A stretch of DNA of 64,000 bases from Syncephalis fuscata (lineage: Eukaryota > Zoopagomycota > Zoopagomycetes > Zoopagales > Piptocephalidaceae), in the NCBI GenBank assembly GCA_025786725.1, contig JAHLTZ010000016.1:124001-188000 (forward strand). The letters are read 5' to 3'. How positions within the stretch are numbered: the first letter of the stretch is position 1; each line of letters opens with the position of its first letter. Below are positions 36,121 to 49,907 of this stretch, in pieces. Position numbers and translations under genes: made by a program. The notes under the pieces were generated by a model. It saw only the letters and a list, made by a program, of their open reading frames with translations, did no database searches and had not been told where the DNA came from.

Positions 36121-39018
36121 TCATACTAGTTCTGCATCTTCCAAATACCGATATTCAAAGCGGAATTCGGTCTTTTTCCGTTGACACCATGCTCCTTCAT
36201 AGTCAAAATAGATATACGTGCCCATTTCATACTCGTCAGTAATTGCAGTTGGTTCTTCGTGTCGTTGAAACCAAGTTTGGTACTTTTTATGATATCGCCA
36301 TGACTTTTTCTTTAAAGACCGTGCGGCCAAATATCTATATCAAACAGTAGTTATGTAATTAGTAGTGTTGTATTTATTCATACCATCCACTTACTGTTGA
36401 TATGTGCCTTGTTGATAATAGAATATAAAGAATAAAGCATCCGAACTTAACTTATCAAATAACATAGGATTGTCAAATAATGGCGATGGTGTTGGTGGAT
36501 AATAAGCAGGTGTAGGATGTACATTCTTTGGTGTATAATGTTTAGGCCTATTAGTTGATTAATTAGTTGATTAATTAATAAATTAATAAATAATCTATGT
36601 TTTACTTACCGTTCAGCATCTAAACTACCCGGTAAATAAAGACAACCTTGATCAAGTAATTGTTGATATTGATGCAAATCGCTTCTTGTTCGAGCTATTA
36701 AATCGATAGTAATTAGCATAGAGTGGATCTAATTAGCCATTTCGCTATTTACCTTTCTGTTTTGCTGTCTCAAATGTTGCAATCAAATCAGCCAAAGCTG
36801 CCGATGGTGGCAGATCTGCTCCTACTGGCATCTTGGAACGAGGTGGAAGATGTGAAGTAGACGGTGATTGTACAGGTGCCGGTGTCAATACAGTATCTGA
36901 AACAGTACTGGCTGACGCCTATGTAAACAATAATGGTTATTATCAATCAACTACTGTATATCATTTCTATGCATGTATGTATATATACCTTGGCTGAATC
37001 ACGTGAAGCAGTACTGGTAGTAGAGACCATGAGTCATTACTTACTGATATAGACATACCAACCGAGGCAATGGGTCCACTGGGCTTACTACTTAATTTAC
37101 TCGCTAATTGTTTACCAGCCGCTAATTACCATTAATATTAGACTATAGGCTTTTATCATCACTACTACTACTACCACCACCACTACTGGCAAATGACACT
37201 TACTTCCGGCTACTACTGCAGCAATCGTTGGTACAGGTGTTTTAATACCTTGTGACTTAATGATAGGCGGTGCACTAGGCGTGTTTTGTAGTGACGCTTG
37301 AGCAGTTACCGAATATAACTGGGCTGTTGTATGCTTTCGAGCCGGTGATGGGGCCGGTGATGACGCAGCAGTCGTTGGCGGCGAGGTAGTATTATCAGGA
37401 TAAGAAACAGTAGGAGTAGATCCACGACTGATATCTAAATAGTTAAATAGTATAATTATATTAGTAACTAATCCTATATCATTCAATTACATACGATGAG
37501 CTGTGTCTTTAGTTGATTTACGAGAGATGGAGGCTCTAAATATTAATAGTCATATAAATCATAGATCCACTAATTACAACTAGTAACTATATACCTTTAG
37601 GTGCCACTGAGCCATTACTCGATGCTTTACCAGTGTTAGTTTAGTGGATCCCGATTCAACAATAATCTAATAAATAGGATATATCAATATGTAAATAGAA
37701 AAGTATAAGTTATATAATAAATCCTATTGTTTAAACGCTATTTACCTCGTTAGATTTACATGATAATGAATCGAATTTAATGTCATCACTTGATCTCTCC
37801 ATCTAAATATAAATAATAAAGTATTATATATACATATATATAATATGTAATATGTAATACATACCGCTGCTTCTTTAACTAATTCATTATATATTATTAG
37901 TATTATGCTTATTAGCTTGATTGATTAACTTACGATCTGATACTGAACCATGGCTACTCTGTAGTTCTTCATTCATGCCTATTGTATACAGCTCTTCTTC
38001 AGCTTCCAAATTAAGTTCTTCGTATATTTCCTCATCCTCTGCAAAATCAGGATCCTATACAACATCATCAATATAGTAAAGGCCATGTTATTAAACCTTT
38101 ATTATTTACCTGGTTGTTTTCAACATAATACTCGACATTATCTCGAATAGCTTGTACCTTTAACAATAGACAGTATCAATACAATATATAAACACATATA
38201 CACACATGCATAATAGACTATTTACCTGATCCGAACTAATATTGCCATTTTCTAATAACCGTAAAATCAACTCTAATCGGCCCATATGCCATTTGTGTCT
38301 TTGTACACACTCATCAATCATGGCAATACGTTCATACTTTTCAGAAGACTTCTTATTTTTACGTAGTCCAACCTGTAACCGTTCTGCCTCTGCTTCCAGT
38401 CCATCGATCTGCGTACTTAAATCCTCAACCGTACGGGTAATCCACGCGGATATTTCCTGTTTCTCTTTATCCTTTGGATCCAAACGAGTAGCAAGTGTTA
38501 GTCCTTCCTTTGAAAATGCTTTTGTTTTCATCTCTTTCTCGCACGCCTTGAATAGTTCCATTTTCTAATAATAAATATAATAAATATAACGTATATAGCG
38601 TATATAACGTATATAATTTATATATACATTGTATGTGAATAAACGTTAGCGCCATTTCTATTACCCGACGTCTTTAATAGATCCATTCCCGCTTACCTGC
38701 TCAATAAGCCGTCGCTGGTCAACAAGTGGCGTTTTGTCCTTGATGTCACTTGAGGAAATCCAGTTCTTGATTTGGTCACGCAATCGCTGTAGCTTTTTGA
38801 TCTCTTTCTTGAGGTCTTGTTCATGCTTTTCCTTTTGGCTAAAATTGTCCGCGCTCTCTAGCTTACGGAATATCGCGTCAAACGTCTCTACACCTTCTGA
38901 GACCTTTTTAAAGACGCGGTCGATTTCCGCTTGGTGAATTGGGTAGCATGTCAGCGTCACCGCTGTCTGCATTGTCTGTCACCCTGCCCATCTCACCCTG
39001 TAGTTTTCTACTTGCCAT
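36121..39018 (-). CDS. NOT3: CCR4-NOT complex subunit Not3/Not5
   Basis: A CCR4-NOT scaffold subunit that links deadenylation to the ribosome and translation. The tiny first exon 39018-38997 gives MASRKLQ and splices in phase to [20 protein letters not shown]. The Not3 N-terminal coiled coil follows ([48 protein letters not shown]), then [25 protein letters not shown]. Well-fixed exons are 38929-38697, 38564-38226, 38157-38110 and 38054-37932, and the last exon is 36334-36121. The middle, about 36700-37900, is a Ser/Thr/Pro-rich linker split by several introns whose edges I did not resolve fully. The C-terminus ([36 protein letters not shown] to YLEDAELV) is the NOT box. The stop is only 102 bp from the convergent ERG7 stop. 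Confidence 0.93.
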
Positions 39019-39503
39019 GGCGGAAAAGAACGCTAATAAAGATTAGGATATAACTAGAAACGAGACAAAAGGAGATTGCCAACCAGCAGTACTATTAACC
39101 GCTAAAGCGTGCTGTTTTATGTGCAGCGGCAGGTTGGCCGAGAAATAGTGTAAAGATGAGTAGTGGCAGTAGCAGTAGTGTATGGAAAGCAAGCACTTTA
39201 CACTAAATGCTAGTTATCTCTGTGTGTGTGTGTGTGTGTGTAAGCGTGTGTGAATCGAGTCAAATCGACTGGATTCAAGGCGACTTTTCAATTTTTATAG
39301 AATTTTATCGGCGGAGACGTGAACGAAAGATCGTATACGTTCCTGCCTTCCAGCTTATTTGCATTTACTTTTGTGTTGAGCTACTCGCAGCTGTAACTTA
39401 TAAAAAGTACCATTGGTTGGATTGAGTCGTTCGTTATTGTCGGCTATTTTGCTTGATTATCCTTTTTGTACCGTTCAATTCGATATCGATTACTTGCACA
39501 ACC
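39019..39503. promoter_or_regulatory. Divergent promoter of NOT3 and SUP35
   Basis: 485 bp between two starts on opposite strands. It contains a (TG)n tract at 39221-39241 and CT-rich sequence close to the SUP35 ATG. No other frame is credible. Confidence 0.6.
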
Positions 39504-41888
39504 ATGTCTGGTAGTGACGAGACCCAGAAGCTGACTGAACAGCTAAAGGCATCACTAAATGTGAACGCCAACTCATTTGTACCTAATGCAGGAGCTGCCT
39601 CATTTGTACCTAGTTGGATGAAACAAGATGCACCAGGTATATAGCAAAATAGCACTATAGATTGCGTTAGATGACTAATTAGAACAACCATAATAGCTGC
39701 TCATCCAGCGACACCAGCACCTACACCAGCCACACCAGTGGCTGACACGACTCCCGTCGAGGCTACACCAGCTGCCGAATCTAAGCCTGAAACACCCAAG
39801 CCAGCAGCAGCAGTAAAGACAGAGGCACCAAAAAAGGCTGCTGAACCAGCACCAGCTGTCGAAGAAGAAGAAGACGAAGAGTTCTCGGCCGAGATGTTCA
39901 AAGAACACATTAATGTTGTCTTTATTGGACACGTCGGTACGTAGTTATACACCTATGTTTATTTCTATCTAACCATAGTCATTATATAATCTATATCATT
40001 GTAACAGATGCCGGTAAATCGACTATGGGTGGCAACATTCTATACTTGACGGGTATGGTCGATAAACGTACAATGGAAAAGTATGAAAAAGAAGCACGCG
40101 AACTTAATCGCGAGTCCTGGTACTTGTCCTGGGCCTTGGATACTGGCACTGAAGAACGTAACAAAGGAAAGACCGTTGAATGTGGTCGTGCCTACTTTGA
40201 GACCGATAAACGACGATACACTATTCTAGATGCGCCAGGTCACAAGAACTACGTTCCTAGTATGATTGGTGGTGTCTCTCAAGCAGATCTAGCTATTCTA
40301 GTAAGTAATTCAGTTAATAATAGCCATAATATTTAATATTCAGTATAATATAGGTTATTTCGGCCCGTAAAGGTGAATTTGAAACAGGATTTGAACGAGG
40401 TGGTCAAACCCGTGAACATGCCGTATTGGCCAAGACCAATGGTGTCAATAAAATGGTTGTTGTTATTAATAAAATGGATGACTCAACGGTTGAATGGTCT
40501 AAAGAACGGTAAATATAATAATATAATATAATAATATAATAATAATATAAATACAATACTAATATATAATGTTTAGTTATGATGAATGTGTTACTAAATT
40601 AACACCTTTCCTTAAAGGCACTGGTTATAATCCAAAGACAGGTAAATATGATTATTAAATAATAATACATAATACATAATACATAATACATCATTTTAAT
40701 CAACTTTTTAGATTTGACATTTATGCCCATTTCTGGATTCAGTGGTGCTAATCTTAAGGAATCAGTTGATAAAACATTATGTCCATGGTATGAGTAAGTA
40801 TCAATTGACGATTAATCATTTATTATAAGTATTAATATCTATATATTTATAGAGGTCCTTCTCTATTGCAATTCCTTGATAATATGCAAATGCTTGAACG
40901 TAAAATGAATGCCCCATTAATGATGCCTATTACCGATAAATCAAAGGTAATATATATACATATATATATACATTAATATCTAATATATTATATAATAGGA
41001 AATGGGTACAACTATTGGTGGCAAGATTGAATCAGGCAATGTCAAGAAGGGCAAACGTGTCTTAATCATGCCTGGCAAGGTAATAAATATAGATATATAG
41101 ATAAATATAGATATAGATATAGATATAGATATAGATATATAGATAATTAATATACTTTTATACTTTTATATATATTTATATAATAGAAAGTAGCTGAAGT
41201 AGTAGGTATTCAAATAGAAGAAGAAGAAGTTGAAGCAGCAGTTTCTGGTGATAATGTCCGTCTTCGTCTACGTGGCGTTGAAGAAGAGGTAAGTCATCAT
41301 ACTAGTTGTATTAATACAATTACTAATTAACATATATATACATTACATATATATATATATATAATATAGGATATTTCTGCTGGTTTCATTCTATGTACAC
41401 CAAAACAACCGGCACATGTTGTTCGATCCTTTGAAGCTCAACTAGCTATTCTAGATCATAAGAATATCATTTGTGCTGGTTATGGAGCGGTAATGCATAT
41501 CCATACTGCGGTTGAAGAGATTACACTAGGGGTAAGTCAACATTAGTATACTACATCCACATTTAATAATATAATATAATATAATATAATATATATATAT
41601 ATAAACAATACATTATATAGGCTATACTCCATCTAGTGGATAAAAAGACGGGCCGTATATCAAAACGACCACCTCCATTTATTAAGAAGGGTCAAAAAGC
41701 CATTGTACGTATTGAGACCACATCACCATTATGTATTGAAACATTTGAGGAATATCCACAACTGGGTCGATTCACTCTACGCGATGAAGGTATGTAATCA
41801 ATCTAATCTATAATGTTTAATACTAATCAACAGTATAGGCAAAACGATAGCTATTGGTAAAGTGACCAAATTGGTCGATATTGAATAA
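39504..41888 (+). CDS. SUP35: Translation termination factor eRF3
   Basis: eRF3 is the GTPase that works with eRF1 to end translation. The N-terminus carries two overlapping PAM2 motifs for poly(A)-binding protein (LNVNANSFVPNA and AASFVPSWMK), then an Ala/Pro/Glu linker. The GTPase domain shows GHVDAGKSTMGG (P-loop), DAPGHKNYV and NKMD, and domains 2 and 3 run to IGKVTKLVDIE. Twelve exons: 39504-39636, 39697-39936, 40007-40300, 40354-40508, 40577-40641, 40712-40793, 40853-40946, 40999-41079, 41187-41288, 41370-41531, 41621-41789 and 41839-41888. All phases fit and there is no break. No Gln/Asn-rich prion domain of the yeast type is present. Confidence 0.96.
41083..41150. repeat. ATAGAT tandem repeat in a SUP35 intron
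   Basis: Consecutive ATAGAT units with ATAGATAA variants fill most of the intron between 41079 and 41187. Other SUP35 introns (40509-40576, 41532-41620) are also nearly pure AATAT/ATAT repeats. Confidence 0.85.
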
Positions 41889-41965
41889 GCAATCATTAAT
41901 AAAAGTTTGCTTTCCATTAACCATTTATATTATATTATTACTATTGATACTAAAACACATCGATA

Positions 41966-42663
41966 TTAATAAGGAGGGGGAGGGGGAGGATAAGTATTTG
42001 GTGTAGTTGAATGATTAAAGGTAGAATGAGATGACATCGCTGTATGATGTACCATATGAGGTGGTGGTGAAGCCATATTATACATTGGATGAGGATGATG
42101 ATGATGATGATTAGTAATAGTTGTTGTTGTTGTTGTTGGTGCACTAGTTATATTATTACTATTAGAGGTTATTGATGATGTGGATGGTATAGGCGATGTA
42201 AATAGAAATGAACCTGTATTGGGATGAGGTGAAGATGAAGTACTAGTAGATGGATTGGGTGGTACACCACGATGACCTGTCATACCACCACCACCACCAC
42301 CATTATTGTTACCACTTGTTACTAAAGATGGACCGGATAAATAGTTAGAGGGATGATTATAATAGTAAGAAGTAGGAGTTAGTGGTGGTGGATGTTGCAT
42401 TGTATAATGAGCATGGGCATGGGGATGTGGATGTTGATAAACAGAGGGTGAATACAAATGTTTCGTATTACTAGTACCACTCGTATTCGTGGGTGGTCGA
42501 TGAGTATACATGGAAGTCATAGGATTTAAATGACTATGATGTGGGACAGTTGTAGGTGTTGTAGTAGATGTAGAAGTGGATGTATCGTAGTGGATTGTGT
42601 TATAATAGGTGGTGGTATAGTAGTTCGATGAATGGATGGATGGGTTACATAATGAGTGGGTCG

Positions 42664-42703
<40 letters not shown>

Positions 42704-44654
42704 AATGATCTATTCATCGTATTTGGAGTAGAGGAATAATAATGAATAGCTTGTTGTTGTTGTTGTGTAGTTATAAATCGATCATCTCTATTCATCAATC
42801 TATGATTGGTAGGTTCTGGTTCATCTTCATCTTCATCTATAAGTGAAGACATTTGATCATGTTCATTCTCATTATTCAATAGTGAATTGATATTCGATAT
42901 ACCTCTTGAGGGTCTAGATGGTATCGATGGATTGTTGTTGTTGTTGTTATGATTATTAAATGAATGAGTTGTATTTAATATCGGTTCATGAGGTATAGAA
43001 GGTGTAATCATGGGATAGTGACCAGTATTGGGAGTAGAAGGCGTATTAGGTGTCATGGTAGTCGGGGTGGTGGGCACAGTAGTTGTGGTATTACTTAGAG
43101 GAAAGTAACCCGAACGAGGACCTGTAAATCCAGTTATATCATTGCCACTTGTATCATTATTATTGTTATTATTGTTATTACTCGTGGTAAGAGGGGTTGA
43201 TTTAGAATAGAGTGGGGTATCCATATCATGTTCTCCACTAGAATTACTAGGATTACTATTATACGATTGTCCTTGTGTGGGCAGTGTTTCTAAATCAAGT
43301 CTTTCGGCATGGGTTTGATAGTAATTACGCACTTGAATCAATGTTTTGGTCTTTAAAGCCCGTGAAATATTGGCAAAATCCCTTCCATACATCATATATA
43401 ATCGAATAAAGTTACTCTTTTCTGCCACTGACCAATACGATGAATAGGAAGGTTTACGACTACCACCCGTGGAAGTGGACATGTCGGGTGATTGAATAGG
43501 TGAGGCAGAAGTACTAAGATGTTGTGGTGGTGGTGGTTGAGTACTTGGTTGTCTACCCCGTCGCTTCTTTCTAATACCACTTAAGGGTATTTCATCATCT
43601 ATACCTAAATGATTAGATTCACTTAATGTTGAATGACTAGGCGATAATAATGGACGGGTCATTAATGAATGAGCTAGTGAAGGTGATGCACTGTTACTGT
43701 TACTATGACTATGACTATGACTATAATTGATAGGTGGTGGGGGTAGTGTATTGGATACCGCCAATTGAGCCAATACTTGTGCTCCTGCTACATCATCCAT
43801 CATCATCATTTGAGTGGATGATCCATTAAATGAAGTCATTATATTAACTCGTCTATCCTCTTCTATTGGCCCTTCTACCCTATGTTTCTCTTCTACTAGG
43901 GCATCATTACTATCTTCTATAAGAATAGTATTTGTTGCATCTATAGAACGTACACGTTTACCAGATCGACGTTTAGTCTCTGAAGTGAATGGTGTTCTAT
44001 CCTCTTCTATAAGACTACTGGCTGCAGCTACTGCAGCTAATGCGGCCATAGGATCTTGCATGGTATGCGATAATGATGGATCATCGCTATGATGGTGTTG
44101 TTGTTGTTCAATAGATGGTGACTGATCTTATGGTGAGATAAAAGGTGTTACTACTTCTCGTTCATAATAACCAGCCATCATTTCAGGTAGAATATCTGGC
44201 GATATCTCTGCTAATACTTCAGATGCAGCTGATGATATGCCACTATGAAGTAATCGATTGGCTACTTGTAGGGTAGTAACTGATGCGTGTTGGGCACGAC
44301 CTCTACTACCACGACCTCTACCTCTACCACGGTACGATGGTTGATCAGATGGACCTGACTTTTTATAGAAGCGTTGACGACCTAGTTTATTGGCTGTAGA
44401 TGTAGATGTAGATGTCGTTAATGGTGGTGGTGGTGGTGTTTTGTTACTAATCGCCAATTCAGCTACGGTAACTAATTTTGTTTCTATATCATTCAAATCT
44501 TTTCTTATTTCACCTTGTAGGTTATTTTGTCCAATTAGACCTTCTTCTTCTTCATCTTCATTTATAAAACCTATATTTAGTTAGTACATATTAATCTACA
44601 AATACTAATAAACTTACCATCTTCATTTAATGGTCCTAATTCACCTTCCTCTGT

Positions 44655-44687
<33 letters not shown>

Positions 44688-47600
44688 GTTCTCTATCATT
44701 CACCAACCCCGTCATCATCCTCTTCATCGCCCATATTATTGAGTAGTGGATCATTATTACCTATAACAGAAGGTAATTTACCAGATCGTTTAAGTAGAGC
44801 ATAGCCTTCAGAGGCAGCCACACCATGTTTACGTCTATAATTATGGTAATAATTACGACATTGTCCCTCTGTCTTGGTACCAACTAATCTTGCCACTGCT
44901 TCAAAGTCTCTTCCATGTCTTTGATAGCTTTAAGGGCATTTAATCGATCATCTTCTGTCCAACGAGCGGTTAATCGTGTATTACTAGAACGATCTAGACT
45001 AGTGTCATATGGATGTCCATCATCTTCATCTTCATCTTCATCTTCATCTTCAAGTCCATCTAAATCATGGTCATTATGACCATCATCATCATCATCATCA
45101 TCATCAGGATAACCGTCTAATAGTCCTCTGGTATGTATATCTAATATAATAGTTAATATGCGTATTGATAATATAATTGTACTCTACTTACCGTGTGATA
45201 TGGCATCATTAGTCGTTAATTGAGATGTTAATGTAGATGACGTCATTATTGAATGGGTTGATACATCTGATGTGATTTGTTTCGTTATTTCATTTGAATA
45301 AGCTTTAGACTTTTCTATAGTTGATTCATTGATATTACGGCTATTTGGATAGTCAATTCTTGCTTCTTTATCTATTTCATCTCGTACTTGTCCCTCTTCC
45401 TCTTCCTCTTCCTCCTCTTCCTCCTCTTCTTCTTCTTCCTCTTGTCCTAATGATCTAGAAGTAGATACCGTAACAGATAGTGGTACTGGTGAATCTAATG
45501 ATGGATGAGTATCCGATGATAGTGATTTAGTTGTCAATGTCTTCTCCAAATGAGTTGTTGACTGACGTGTCGTTTTAGTCTTTACTTGTTTACGAATACG
45601 TGAACGACTTGATCGAGTTAATGGACGTTCATCGGCTGCGGCAATCGCTAGAGCATAGGCTTCATCATCTTCAACGGTAGCGGTACTGGTTTCAGTCGTA
45701 TTAGTAATAGCGACAGTGGATACTATTTCTGTATATCAGGTTCCGGTTCAGGTTCCGGTTCCTTACGTCGTCCTTTCTTTTTATTCGTTGCCTCTTTAAT
45801 GTTATCTAATAAAGCGCTGCCTCTACTCTTGCCTTTACGTTTATTAGTGCCGATGTTGTATCGGATTGATTTGTTGCATTACTGTTACTACTATTGGCAG
45901 TGGCACCTTTTCTGCCTTTACCGCCTTTACGTCGTTTGGCTGCTTCTTTACGGGCCAGTAGTGCTTTAAAGTTAATACGCTTCTTATTGCGATAATAGTA
46001 TAAAACACATTGTTCAGACGTCTTTTCTGGTACCATAGTGGCAATCTTGCCAAATTGCTTTGGATATTGTAGATAAGCTTCTTTAAAGAGCGCTTCTTCT
46101 TCGCCCGTCCAATGATCCACTTCCAATGGTTTATGTGCGCCAGGAGGCGGTATACAGTGATAATACAGTGGTGGTGTCTCTACAAGCCCATTACGGTTAC
46201 GGTAACACATCGAACTGGCATATTTATCGCCAATTGGATCAAGGATCATATTCGAGATGGTGGCAGCTGTACGTTGGGCCCGGTTATCAGGATCACGTTC
46301 CTCGGCCGTTTGTAGTAATTGTAGAATTTCTAGAAACTCGGCTTCACTACGGGCTGCATCTGGATTATGAAAGGTACGTCTTGAATGAGGTCGACCGGTA
46401 ACATAAGAGAATTCATCAAATCCATCACCAGCCATAGAGTTGGGTGTATCATCGCGTAGACCGCTACTTTGATGGCCATGAATACGATCCAACTTCTCTA
46501 CTCTAATCTGCCATCGTTTCCATATAGCTCGATATTCACGTTTAAGTTGATCAACCTTTTTGGTGACTGCTGATTTACGCATAGCAATTGCCCGTATCAT
46601 GGCGGGTTCAAGTTGTTCATAAACTCTAATATTACGTTTAACACAACTCAAACTATTCAGATCCTGTGCTTTGTAGATAGGCATAGGATAGGGTAGCTTA
46701 TCAAATTGTGTTTTACATAACGCGGCACGTCGTTGATTTGCTGTATAGATGTTGTATACTACTTGTTCTACATCGTGCCATAAACTGGCGGTAGTGACGC
46801 GTCGTTCACTTGTGCACACTTCAGTTGGCTTAGTAGATTTGACCGGACTTTTAGGATGATCTGTAATGACGAGTGGTGTTGATAAATCGTGTAATTTTTG
46901 ACGTACTATAACAAGTTTTGATTCACAATCGGCTATTTGTGTGTCTAATTCATCCATTCTTACAAATATTTCCTCTCTAGTCAAGGATGTATTTGATGTA
47001 CTACCGATAGACAGAATAGCCGAATTAGATGGTCGATGTGGTGTACCAGGAAGAGATGTAGCTAATACTGTCATTTGAGGACTGGATACTAATGGATCTG
47101 TTATATTGGTGGTGGATGCTATCGTTGAGTCTGTCCATAGTGCATCGAGAGGTATCGATGCAGTCGTAGTTGGTACATTATCTAATTCAGATGCTTCACT
47201 AGTTGGTGAATAATTGATATTAGATGATATAGCCATCTCTGAACTGGTTTCAATCTTTGTTATATCAGCTATTTTAGTGTCTAATGCCAATGTCGATGAT
47301 TCTTTAAATAGTAAACTATCTGTAGCATCTGTTGTTGTTACAGGCAGTTGACCTGGTTCCACGTCTTGTACTTGTCCATCTTCATTATCAGGTTCACTAT
47401 TTACTTTGTGGTCTTCACTTTCATTAGAGTAGGAACGGGATAATGAACGAGAAGATTGATTATAAGAACGATATAGTTTATCGTCACCATCTATTAATTA
47501 ATGTTAGTATATTTAATAAATATATCTATTAACAGTTACCATTAAATCGACGCTGTGATTGTGAATAATACTGTGATTGTGATCCCATCGTATTATAATT

Positions 47601-49907
47601 ACTATTCGTGTTATTAAATGTCGATATTGAAGTACTGGATGATGTTAATGGACGAGATCGATCATCTTTCCATCCTGTAATTCGATCTTCATCATAATTG
47701 GTACTATTGGTAGATGGTCGATCGTATGGACTATTAGGTGGATAGTAGCTGGTATTGTTATTGTTATTGTTATTGTTATTGTTATAAGTACGCCATTTAG
47801 AAGAACGCCATTCATTGTTACTATTACCACTAATAGTGCGTCGTTCTTCACTATTATGATCTTCACCATCTGATTCAATATCTGATCGAGCTTTTCTTCT
47901 TGGATCTGAATAGTTTGTATCATAATCAAATTCATTATAAGCATCATCTCGATTACTAATACTGCTGTTGCTGTTACGGTCTTGTCTCCATCGATCATGA
48001 CCGGATAAATGGATTCCTCGATAATTACGATCAGATCCACGATATCTAATAATAATAATAACAATAATGGTTATTCATTTAATTATACTATAAATAATAG
48101 TTAATTACCGGCCGCGACCACGACCTCGATATCCAGAATAGTTACGTGGATCGCTGGAATAAGAACGACGTTGCATAGGTAATGGTATCATATTATTGCC
48201 ACTATTATTATTGGTTGCCGTATTTGTAGGTCCAGTTGAAGATGTAGATGTAGAAATAGCCATGGATCGTTGAAATGATCCTGAATTACCACTAGAGGAC
48301 TGTGTTGCAAATAAACCACTATTATAATGAGTATTATTACTAGTAATGTTGTTGTTGTTATTATTTGGAAATCGAGATACAGTAGGTGATCCTACAGGAC
48401 TTGTATCAAATCGTCTTGAATTCTAATTTATATTAATATTTGACTATAGTATATATATATATATACATATATTACTTACTCGATAATAATCATTATTCCC
48501 ATTATTGCCACCACTATTATTGCTATTACTATTGTTATTATCGTTAAAACGACGAGGGTTATCCTATTTGTTATAACATTAGGTATTAGTATATTAGTAC
48601 TATTGATATTATTGGTATTATCAAATACTTACTGGTATAAATCGTCCACGGCCTGTATTCATCATAAAATTAGAGTCTCTATCCCGTTCACCATTATTGC
48701 TCGTATCTCTGTCAGAAGAGAATGTATTGTAACGTGATCGCTATTCATATCGATTAATATTTCATATACATATCATTGCTATCTTGTATAACTTACATTA
48801 CGATCACGATCATTAAATTCTGAACCAGAAGGTGGTGGAGAATAGTAATTATCATATCGAGATCGAGAAAAGTTATTTGGATTTCTATCAATATTAATTG
48901 GTGTCATGGACGGTGAAGCAGAGGAGGAAAGCCGATCACGTGACATCTAGATAAGTGTGGATTGATAGATAAAAGAAAAAGATAAAAAGTTAAATATTTT
49001 ATAATTACGTAATAATACACTGTTACTACTTACCCGATCAACATCCCGTTCTCTATTATTCCAATCTCGTTCCCGATTCCATCCACGATCGCGTGGTCGA
49101 TTGGTATCTCGTGAACGTTCCCAGTCAATATTACGTTCTCGATATCGATTATCTCGATCTCGTGGGTCATCATTGTAATTGTCATAGCGATCTCGATGTA
49201 GCTATATTATATCATATATTACATCAGTATTTAATGTTCTGTCTATTACAAGATACTGCTTACTGCTGTATGGCTATTTGGGCCATCATTTAGTTGTCCA
49301 GGCTCTTCTTCATCACTATATCATTTATCAACCATCAATGATATATGGTTAGTATTCACTATTATTACTATTGCTGCTATTAATAACTTACCGAACAGAG
49401 TAACGATCCGTACGTCTTTTAATATCAATATCGATATTATATATCCATTATTAATTAGTCTATTTGTCATCTGTATTATCTAATTACATACCGATCACGT
49501 GATGTTTGCATATAAGTAACCGAATTATTGGCCAATAATTGTTGTGATGGTGGCGATCCTGCATTATTATTATGGTTATTGTGATATGTACTGTGGATCG
49601 TGTTGTTGTTAGAGGTGCCTTCAGTGTTGGTCGTGCTGGTTAAGCCAAATGCTGATGAAGTGCCTAGACCAGATCGATTGGTAGTACCGGCAAACGCATT
49701 GGCCGATATGGCATGCATGTTATTCGAGGCAGGACTGCCAGCACTGCCTTCTCCTCCGCGTTCGCTACTGTTACTATGGCTGTTGTTGTTGTTGTTGCGC
49801 CCCAGTGAGTAGCTATATGAAGAATGAGACGACGATAAAGACGATGAGTGCTTGATTGCGTCTGAGGCCACAAGTGGCCGCGATGAAGATGATGAAAAAG
49901 GTAGCAT
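41966..49907 (-). CDS. SNT1: SNT1/NCoR-type SANT-domain corepressor, large multi-exon gene
   Basis: Snt1 is the scaffold of the Set3 histone deacetylase complex, related to NCoR/SMRT. The N-terminus (49907 down to about 47500) is a Ser/Asn-, then Arg/Asp/Tyr-rich region spread over many small exons. Next come a conserved helical region (SLWHDVEQVVYNIYTANQRRAALC, YKREYRAIWKRWQIRVEK-like) and SANT1 (VDHWTGEEEALFKEAYLQYPKQFGKIA..CVLYYYRNKKRINF, about 46125-45960), which should bind and activate the deacetylase. SANT2 (RWTEDDRLNALKAIKD..ARLVGTKTEGQCRNYYHNYRRKHG) lies near 44990-44820 and SANT3 (YWSVAEKSNFIRLYMMYGRDFANISRAL) near 43440-43300. Poly-Glu, poly-Asn and poly-Gln tracts are frequent. 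One added base is needed near 45805, 45735, 44925 and 42590. The start at 49907 is the first ATG in the N-terminal exon. Not all small exons are resolved. Confidence 0.85.
42663..42703 (-). repeat. SNT1: Pure CAA tract encoding poly-Gln in SNT1
   Basis: An uninterrupted run of about 13 CAA codons read on the minus strand. The codon purity marks it as a young, unstable trinucleotide repeat rather than a conserved Gln-rich domain. Confidence 0.85.

Noticed and set aside
44061-44130. SNT1 split into two genes at the TAA near 44128
   Set aside because: The downstream frame has a third SANT domain and the same low-complexity style. A short phase-correct intron removes the stop, and there is no promoter-length gap.
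45390-45450. CRISPR-like or satellite arrays in the Glu-coding repeat and other tracts
   Set aside because: They are short codon repeats within an exon. No spaced direct repeats of CRISPR type occur anywhere, and none are expected in a nuclear genome.
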